Below are positions 1 through 4,511 of a DNA stretch of 11,754 nucleotides, in pieces. The notes beneath the pieces were generated by a model that saw only the letters and a list, made by a program, of their open reading frames with translations, was not told the DNA's origin and did no database searches. The DNA comes from Flavobacteriales bacterium UBA5869. GTDB lineage: Bacteria > Bacteroidota > Bacteroidia > Flavobacteriales_D > Crocinitomicaceae. Position 1 is the stretch's first letter. Every line of letters begins with the position of its first letter. The stretch spans positions 11,834 through 23,587 of the forward strand of contig DJFP01000175.1 of NCBI GenBank assembly GCA_002432565.1, read 5' to 3'. A program made the position numbers and the translations under genes.

Positions 1-823
1 AATCATTCCTAGAAGGTCGCTCACCTCCCTTCTTGGTTCCAAAAGGAGGATTAGCTAAAACTCCATCAAAATTTTTCAGTGATTTGCCAAACTCTGTAAG
101 AGTATCGTTTAAATAAATCGTACTGTCTAATCCATGCAATTTGGCGTTCATCAAAGCTAGTCGATGTGCGTCTTGTACTAATTCAACGCCACTTAGAGCT
201 TTGTTTTCTTGAAACTCTCGTTCCTCAGGACTAGATCTATGAACATAGTCGTAACGGTCTTTTAAGTACTTATCCAAAGAGATCATAAATCCAAATGTCC
301 CGCATGCTGGATCATTCCATTTTTCACCTAATTTTGGTGCGGATAATTGGATCATTACTTCGATCAATGGCCTTGGTGTAAAATACTGTCCAGCCCCACT
401 TTTCTTTTCATTAGCATTGCGTTCCAGGAGATCCTCGTAGATTTGACCCATGGTGTCACGTTCTTGTTCTTCATGCCAATCAATTAAATCAATTTGAGTG
501 ACCAAAGTCCTAAGGTTAACTGATTTCCTTAGAGTTGTGGAAGCATCGGTGTAAATTTTTTTAATCGTATCGTTAGTAGATTTTTTGCTAATGTTCACCA
601 ACATATCTTTATAACGATCGAACAAATCGTCATCTTCTTCTATGTTTTTAAGTGTTTCCCATTGATATTCCTCAGGGATTTGACTTGTAAATTTTTTAAC
701 ATCTGACAATTTCAAAAAAAGGATATATGTAAGCTCGTTTAAGTATTGGTGATAAGTAACACCATCATCACGCAATACATTACATAAGTTCCATAGTTTG
801 TTGGATATTTCTTCTGCGCTCAT
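1..823 (-). CDS. hsdM: Type I restriction-modification DNA methylase subunit HsdM (N-terminal 274 residues, cut by window edge)
   Basis: Modification subunit of a type I restriction-modification system. It transfers a methyl group from S-adenosylmethionine to adenine N6 in the recognition site and is also needed for restriction by the HsdMSR complex. The 274 visible residues begin with an HsdM N-terminal helical domain (LWNLCNVLRDDGVTYHQYL, then LTYILFLKM). The methylase domain follows, with QYFTPR (146-151), the SAM-binding motif DPACGTFGF (171-179), GVELV (212-216) and the catalytic NPPFG (258-262, the N/D-PP-Y/F motif). The family is usually about 500 residues, so roughly half is seen. The rest, and any hsdS and hsdR, would lie left of the window. 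The ATG at 823-821 is 3 bases after the stop of the helix-turn-helix gene, so the two are probably co-transcribed and translationally coupled. The reading frame is intact throughout the visible part. Family assignment is firm; recognition specificity cannot be told. Confidence 0.95.
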   Translation of the reverse strand, partial: MSAEEISNKLWNLCNVLRDDGVTYHQYLNELTYILFLKLSDVKKFTSQIPEEYQWETLKNIEEDDDLFDRYKDMLVNISKKSTNDTIKKIYTDASTTLRKSVNLRTLVTQIDLIDWHEEQERDTMGQIYEDLLERNANEKKSGAGQYFTPRPLIEVMIQLSAPKLGEKWNDPACGTFGFMISLDKYLKDRYDYVHRSSPEEREFQENKALSGVELVQDAHRLALMNAKLHGLDSTIYLNDTLTEFGKSLKNFDGVLANPPFGTKKGGERPSRND

Positions 824-826
824 AAG

Positions 827-1045
827 TCAATCAATCTTAAGATGTAAGTTGTTACATACTTCTTTCAAAACCTCACAAGGATCAACGTCGATCGCCAAGG
901 CAATTAAGTACAGTTCGTCCACACGCAATTTCGTACTGGAGTTATTCGTCAGTTCGCTTAAACGTGTTTTGCTGATTCCAGTCTTCCGGGAAACATCTGA
1001 ACGGTTTACTGATTTTCGCGAAAGAAATAATCCTAATTCGGTCAT
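827..1045 (-). CDS. XRE-family helix-turn-helix regulator preceding hsdM
   Basis: A 72-residue DNA-binding protein of the Cro/C1 (XRE) type. The helix-turn-helix lies at about residues 14-35 (NRSDVSRKTGISKTRLSELT), followed by ELYLIALAIDVDP, the usual closing helices of this fold. I place the start at the ATG at 1045-1043. The frame is open to a TTG at 1078, which would add 11 residues, but the ATG gives a normal XRE N-terminus. It ends 3 bases before hsdM on the same strand, so it is the first gene of the restriction-modification operon as seen here. By analogy with controller proteins of restriction systems, I infer that it tunes expression of the methylase operon, possibly through the inverted repeats just upstream (1090-1161). 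No ligand or partner domain is present. The fold is confident; the regulatory target is inferred. Confidence 0.85.
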   Translation of the reverse strand: MTELGLFLSRKSVNRSDVSRKTGISKTRLSELTNNSSTKLRVDELYLIALAIDVDPCEVLKEVCNNLHLKID

Positions 1046-1089
1046 TATTGTCTGTTTTTCTGAACATAAATCTACCAAAACAGAACAAT

Positions 1090-1100
1090 TTTTCCGAAAA
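1090..1100. promoter_or_regulatory. Candidate operator: 11-base palindrome TTTTCCGAAAA
   Basis: A perfect TTTTC-C-GAAAA palindrome lies 45 bases upstream of the XRE gene's ATG. Related half-sites flank it: TTTTCTGAACA near 1055 inside the 5' leader, and TCTGAAAAAT just after it. XRE proteins bind such short dyads, so autoregulation is a reasonable inference. A/T-rich palindromes also arise by chance in this composition. Confidence 0.35.
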
Positions 1101-1121
1101 TCTGAAAAATCATTTAGAATT

Positions 1122-1161
1122 TTATCCGAAATTCGATACGTTTGTTTGGAAAATCGGATAA
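1122..1161. promoter_or_regulatory. Inverted repeat TTATCCGA...TCGGATAA flanking a candidate -7 box
   Basis: A perfect 8-base inverted repeat (1122-1129 and 1154-1161, arms separated by 24 bases). Both arms carry the TCCGA core that also occurs in the palindrome at 1090-1100. The spacer holds TACGTTTG at 1137-1144, a perfect match to the Bacteroidota -7 box TAnnTTTG in the direction of the 69-residue gene at 1182. There is no TTG at the ideal distance; TTA lies near 1114. The arrangement suggests that a repressor bound to both arms would close this promoter. The divergent XRE protein is the natural candidate, but this is inferred. Confidence 0.4.
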
Positions 1162-1181
1162 ATAGTTTTAAAAATAAGAAT

Positions 1182-1391
1182 ATGTCACTTCAAAGAACCT
1201 ATACAAAATCGCAATTAGAAGAATTAATCCACAGCCAGTTGGAGAATTTAAATGCCATGAACGACCTAATCAACATCCTGCGTCATCAGAATGAACTATT
1301 AAAGAACGCCAATAAAAAGTTGAAGGAAGAAATAACGGATTTCAAAGAACGCCAAATGAAATATCCTATGGGAAGAAAGCGAACCTCTTAA
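1182..1391 (+). CDS. Small predicted coiled-coil protein, unknown function
   Basis: A 69-residue protein not recognised as a member of a named family. After a short basic N-terminus, residues about 9-58 are strongly helical and rich in Leu, Asn, Glu and Lys with hydrophobics spaced as in a coiled coil (QLEELIHSQLENLNAMNDL, then ILRHQNELLKNANKKLKEEI). It ends in a basic tail (GRKRTS). There is no signal peptide or membrane segment, so it is probably cytoplasmic. I start at the ATG at 1182; the frame is open further upstream, but that part overlaps hsdM and the XRE gene on the other strand and looks non-coding. A perfect TACGTTTG -7 box lies 38 bases before the ATG. It is divergent from the XRE/hsdM operon and 17 bases upstream of the next gene, so it is likely co-transcribed with it. 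Confidence 0.65.
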   Translation: MSLQRTYTKSQLEELIHSQLENLNAMNDLINILRHQNELLKNANKKLKEEITDFKERQMKYPMGRKRTS

Positions 1392-1408
1392 AATGATACT
1401 TTTACAAC

Positions 1409-1840
1409 ATGGATTTTTCAGGTAAATACAAAGGAACTTTATGGTATGGAGAAGGATATGCTTTGTCTTCTCCTAATAATGAGTTATCCTTTCAAATGCA
1501 GATTGAAGAGAAAGATAATTGGTTTACAGGCATTGCTACTGACATTGATGGGGTTGGTATGAGTGTGGATGAAGCGAAAGTTGAAGGAATAATTAATGGT
1601 ATCCACATCGAATTCGATAGGATCTACAAACGAAATCATTATGATGACGGAAATGGAAATACCATTTATGAGAACCAGGAAGGCTTTCCTATTTATTATG
1701 AAGGAACATATAACGATGAGACTGGTTATTATGAAGGTTCCTGGAGATACAGTGTATTAAGACGTTTTCTATTTTTCTTTACCAAACCGGTTTCTATAGG
1801 TTCGGGTACATTTCGTTTAAAAAAGGTGGAAATTGAATAA
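1409..1840 (+). CDS. Hypothetical beta-rich protein, unknown function
   Basis: A 143-residue protein that I cannot assign to a characterised family. The sequence is rich in aromatic and glycine-spaced beta strands, starting with FSGKYKGTLWYGEGY, followed by strand-like stretches ending in GIATDID, IHIEFDRIY, YYEGTYNDETGYYEGSW and a final GTFRLKKV. The pattern (a 'GxYxGxW'-type start, repeated Y-x-G-x-Y/W units) resembles small lipocalin-like or beta-barrel cytoplasmic proteins, but this is only a shape argument. There is no signal peptide or lipobox. A short hydrophobic stretch near residues 117-126 (VLRRFLFFFT) is too short for a confident membrane helix. It follows the 69-residue gene after 17 bases, probably in one transcript. 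The dispersed repeat copy starts just after its stop. Confidence 0.75.
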   Translation: MDFSGKYKGTLWYGEGYALSSPNNELSFQMQIEEKDNWFTGIATDIDGVGMSVDEAKVEGIINGIHIEFDRIYKRNHYDDGNGNTIYENQEGFPIYYEGTYNDETGYYEGSWRYSVLRRFLFFFTKPVSIGSGTFRLKKVEIE

Positions 1841-1846
1841 ACTTCG

Positions 1847-1962
1847 AGTCCATTTGAAATGAAGTAAAAACTTTAGACCTTCCCTTCCCCCTGTCGTCAA
1901 TCTCAGTCTGAGCACCCAAGCTATATCAGCATACCGCAATAACATCATAAGGCAATACGCTC
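1847..1962 (+). repeat. Dispersed direct repeat, copy A
   Basis: This non-coding stretch between two convergent genes is clearly related to 2443-2556. The best block is TCAATCTCAGTCTGAGC plus ACCCAAGCT (24 of 26 positions match copy B), followed by recognisable matches around ACCGCAA, CAT.ATA.G and CAATA. The 5' part (CCATTTGAAATGAAGTAAAA) also aligns with copy B with gaps. It contains the short dyad CTCAG-T-CTGAG. The two copies are in the same orientation and bracket the DUF1428 gene. The boundaries are approximate. Confidence 0.7.
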
Positions 1963-1964
1963 TG

Positions 1965-2342
1965 TTAAGTAGACTGAACGAGTGGTTGGAATCCTCCGTA
2001 TACCATTCTTTCGGCATCAAAAACCAATCTTTTTGGGTCGGTTAATGGGGCAACTAATTCCGTCATTCTTGAATCTGTGGGAACTTGACTATTAGCCTTG
2101 TCACGAATCTCTTTTGAAGGGAAAACAACCCATCCGAATACAACTATTTCATCTTCTTTTAAATCCACTAATTCGACGAAAGAACGTGTACCTTCCAATT
2201 TTAAATCTTCTCCGGCATACTCAAAGTACGCAAGTGCTCCATATTCCTTCCAAATTTCAGCTACTTTTTCAGCCACACTCTTGTATTCGTCCAGGTAAAT
2301 TCGTGGAACGGGAAGTACAAATCCGTCTATATAATTTTTCAT
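1965..2342 (-). CDS. DUF1428 family protein (YbaA-like)
   Basis: A 125-residue protein of the DUF1428 family, which includes E. coli YbaA. Its biochemical role is not established; the fold belongs to the dimeric alpha/beta-barrel class. Diagnostic family features are present in order: an N-terminal YIDGFVLPVP, a helix with EYKSVAEKVAEIWKEYGAL, FEYAGED, VVFGWVVFPSKEIRDKAN (about residues 67-84) and the C-terminal RMVYGGFQPLV. Length is normal for the family (about 115-125). The start is the ATG at 2342-2340. It is oriented opposite to both neighbours. Repeat copy A abuts its stop and copy B lies ~100 bases upstream of its start, so the gene sits as a unit between two direct repeats. Family assignment is confident; the function is unknown. 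Confidence 0.92.
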   Translation of the reverse strand: MKNYIDGFVLPVPRIYLDEYKSVAEKVAEIWKEYGALAYFEYAGEDLKLEGTRSFVELVDLKEDEIVVFGWVVFPSKEIRDKANSQVPTDSRMTELVAPLTDPKRLVFDAERMVYGGFQPLVQST

Positions 2343-2442
2343 ATTGTTATTTATTCTATTCTGTGTTAGTTTTCAGCTGCTGCACAACTCATTCTTGCGT
2401 TAAAAGTAACTTCACATATTGATTTAAAATTAGAATAAAAGT

Positions 2443-2556
2443 TTGGACCTTTTAAAGATTGAGGTAAAACGGATGACCTCCCTCCTGCCATCAATCTCGG
2501 TCTGAGTACCCAAGCTCTATGAACAGACCGCAAATCCATTATAGGACAAATAAAGC
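2443..2556 (+). repeat. Dispersed direct repeat, copy B
   Basis: Second copy of the repeat at 1847-1962, lying in the 271-base gap between two divergent genes. It contains TCAATCTCGGTCTGAGTACC, CAAGCTCTAT, then GACCGCAAAT and further matches to copy A. Here a 7-base inverted repeat CGGTCTG (2498-2504) / CAGACCG (2524-2530) could form a stem with a 19-base loop; in copy A the same arms carry two mismatches. The rest of the gap (2343-2442 and 2557-2613) shows no clear promoter, terminator or small gene. Confidence 0.7.
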
Positions 2557-2613
2557 GATTCGTAACAAATTCCTATTTTCCCGTTATCAAACTGCATCCG
2601 TTGATCACAATTT

Positions 2614-3564
2614 ATGAAGCAGCTTCTACTTTTCGCCTGTATATTTTTCTGTTTTGCTCTCCGGGCGCAAAATTATCTGAACGAGCTGGTAATTGACCGC
2701 ACAATGACAGAATTGGGGGCATATTGCCGAATTGGTTCGGTACAACATACAAAAACAATGAGTTATACATTGGACTCCATGAATATTACAAAGATTGTTG
2801 TGAAAAACAGACTCCCTGAATCCAGTCAACTCTACAGCACGGACACTCTTCGCATTACAAATGGAGAAATCACGGAATTGGAGCGCTATATGGATTGTTA
2901 CAATGCGAAATACGACGCTGATGGCCGACTGTTGGAAAAATACCTGTACTTCGAACCGAATAAGCATATTCACGGCATTCAGATTTTTAAATACGATTCA
3001 CTGAATTTCCCGATTTATTCCCTGTATGTTTCTATGGGAGAAAGTTGGAATCAGAATGATGATTTTCGTTTTTACAAAGGTATCCATAGGGAACGCTTTG
3101 CAAAACCTTACTACAACCCCGAAGGAATGCTTGATTCCGTTGCTTTTTTTTGCAGTGATACGGCACAAAACCATATGGAAACTTATAAACAGACTAGTTA
3201 TAGGAATGGCGATAGCGTTGTAATTACCAGGAGAATTTTTGGGTTTCAAAGTGGTTATGACCGTACGGACTTCATTGTTAGAACGGTTCACCAGGATACT
3301 GTGCAAATTCGCTATTACGAGCAGCAAGTTAATGGATTTCAGGAATCCACAAGAAATTATGTGAACGGATTGTTGGTGGAAAGTTATTTAAAAAGCCGTG
3401 GATTTTACACCTCCGCTTCAAAGTATACGAGTTTAGGATTGCCCGTTGAAACATTTGGGACGGGCGTTACCAATGACGGGTGCGGAAACGTGATAACGCT
3501 GTATGAATATTACATCAGTGATCCGCGTAAGAAAAACAAGTTCCGGTTAGTGAAGATGGATTAA
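2614..3564 (+). CDS. Secreted protein of unknown function with YD-like strand repeats
   Basis: A 316-residue protein with a clear Sec signal peptide: MKQLLLF, a hydrophobic core (ACIFFCFAL) and a cleavage point near R-A-Q at residues 17-19, the 'AQ' end typical of exported Bacteroidota proteins. The mature part is predicted to be almost all beta strand. Loosely repeated units such as YDADGRLLEKYLYF, KYDSLNFPIYSLYV, YNPEGMLDSVAFF and YTSLGLPVETFG resemble YD/RHS-type or MORN-like hairpins without matching either well. No catalytic motif was recognised, and no C-terminal T9SS sorting domain is visible. A single gene with its own direction, it converges on the HNH gene. It is probably periplasmic or surface-exposed. 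That it is a real gene is confident; its function is unknown. Confidence 0.85.
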   Translation: MKQLLLFACIFFCFALRAQNYLNELVIDRTMTELGAYCRIGSVQHTKTMSYTLDSMNITKIVVKNRLPESSQLYSTDTLRITNGEITELERYMDCYNAKYDADGRLLEKYLYFEPNKHIHGIQIFKYDSLNFPIYSLYVSMGESWNQNDDFRFYKGIHRERFAKPYYNPEGMLDSVAFFCSDTAQNHMETYKQTSYRNGDSVVITRRIFGFQSGYDRTDFIVRTVHQDTVQIRYYEQQVNGFQESTRNYVNGLLVESYLKSRGFYTSASKYTSLGLPVETFGTGVTNDGCGNVITLYEYYISDPRKKNKFRLVKMD

Positions 3565-3648
3565 ATAACTATTCTAACATAACTAACCGCTTAATCACGA
3601 GCTTTTGGGATTGGAAAGGATAAAACTTTTGCGCTCGGAACGCCGCCC

Positions 3649-4428
3649 CTATGCCGTCACCCCCGAAGGATCATCGTCGTCGTTGTCTCTGTAGTTTTTC
3701 CAAATTTCATCATCCCGCGAATCATCATCGCTGTAGTATTCGTCGTCTGAATAACCGTCTTCCGGCAGATCCTCGGTGTTTTCGAATTTGTGGCTTCCGT
3801 TGCAGCGCAGGCACAATGCTCTCAGCTTTTTCGGGTCGTCGTGGTCCTTGCGGATTTCTTCGTCACTGCTTTTCTTTTTGCGGTGTTTTTCAAGACGCTT
3901 GCTCCAGGGTGGATAATGGTCCATTTGGGCCGATTTAATGTTGTGTCTTTTTTTCGATTTACTGATGTAGTAAGTTTTTATTTCCTTACCTTTTTTCGTA
4001 GCAAGGGGCATTCCACAGCCCGGACAAACGTAATGGCCGTTTTTATTTCTCAAAGCTGTCCGCTTGATTACTTGCATGCGAACCTTGCCATTGAACGTTC
4101 GTCTGTATTTTCTCTGCTCGTTTGGTGGTTTATAATCATCATCACTATCATCATCACTATCATCGTCATTGCGTTTTCGTTTCTTGTCGTTCAGTTGAAT
4201 GATGGTATTTCCTTGTGGCCTGAACTGGAAAACCCCGTCTTTCACTGCCCGGAGCTGAGCAGACTGAGGGCTTTTATCGGCATTTTCCTGCGATTTTTTT
4301 TGAGCCGCTGCTTCCGGTCTGTTATCCTGGAAGGATGCCAGTTGAATCCGCTTCTTCTGCACTTCAGTATGCAATGTCGTTGATTGATGATTCGAAGGAA
4401 GGGTCTTTTTGGAGAGTGGTTTCCGCAT
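3649..4428 (-). CDS. Putative exported HNH nuclease effector with injection-system-type N-terminal leader
   Basis: A 259-residue, modular protein. Residues 1-80 form a low-complexity leader with KKT near the start and ASFQDNRPEAAAQKKSQENA (31-50), then KSPQSAQLRA and a terminal IIQL. This pattern is what I know from cargo of extracellular contractile injection systems and DUF4157-type toxins. Residues 82-86 (KKRKR) look like a basic nuclear-localisation-type motif, followed by an acidic DDDSDDDSDDD linker. Residues about 130-216 are an HNH nuclease domain: C135xxC138 and C206xxC209 as zinc ligands, D170-H171 as the first catalytic pair, and N210 and H213 as the later HNH residues. The tail (217-255) is again very acidic. 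There is no Sec signal. It is 83 bases downstream of the 774-residue gene, which shares the leader. No immunity-like gene adjoins it. The domain is confident; delivery and target are inferred. A phage-type or housekeeping HNH protein is less likely given the leader. Confidence 0.85.
   Translation of the reverse strand: MRKPLSKKTLPSNHQSTTLHTEVQKKRIQLASFQDNRPEAAAQKKSQENADKSPQSAQLRAVKDGVFQFRPQGNTIIQLNDKKRKRNDDDSDDDSDDDYKPPNEQRKYRRTFNGKVRMQVIKRTALRNKNGHYVCPGCGMPLATKKGKEIKTYYISKSKKRHNIKSAQMDHYPPWSKRLEKHRKKKSSDEEIRKDHDDPKKLRALCLRCNGSHKFENTEDLPEDGYSDDEYYSDDDSRDDEIWKNYRDNDDDDPSGVTA
4135..4170. repeat. 12-base tandem repeat inside the HNH gene
   Basis: ATCATCATCACT occurs twice exactly (4135-4146, 4147-4158), followed by a degenerate third unit (4159-4170). 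On the coding strand it encodes the Asp/Ser acidic linker at residues 87-98 of the HNH protein. Because 12 is a multiple of 3, slippage would change linker length without a frameshift. Confidence 0.85.
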
Positions 4429-4511
4429 GGTTCTTTCGTGTTTAGCAGTACAAATACTCAGTGAGTGACTAATATAGTAAAAAAGGATTTAAAGCTCATG
4501 GCACCAATCCC

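Noticed and set aside
290..313. Unusual Phe in the SAM motif DPACGTFGF of HsdM, possibly an inactive methylase
   Set aside because: The position after GT varies in HsdM proteins (Gly, Ala) and I recall the GTFGF form in type I methylases; the NPPFG motif and frame are intact.
1046..1078. Longer XRE protein from a TTG at 1078
   Set aside because: The 11 added residues precede the normal XRE fold, and an ATG at 1045 gives a standard start.
1847..2556. Direct repeats as integron attC sites around a DUF1428 cassette
   Set aside because: A GTTAAGT fitting GTTRRRY occurs at 1964-1970, but there is no matching RYYYAAC at the other end, copy B has no GTTRRRY, and no integrase is in the window.
3790..4383. 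197-codon open frame opposite the HNH gene, with hydrophobic runs
   Set aside because: It is antisense to the acidic codons (GAT/GAC give ATC/GTC), so the apparent membrane segments are a by-product of the Asp-rich linker.
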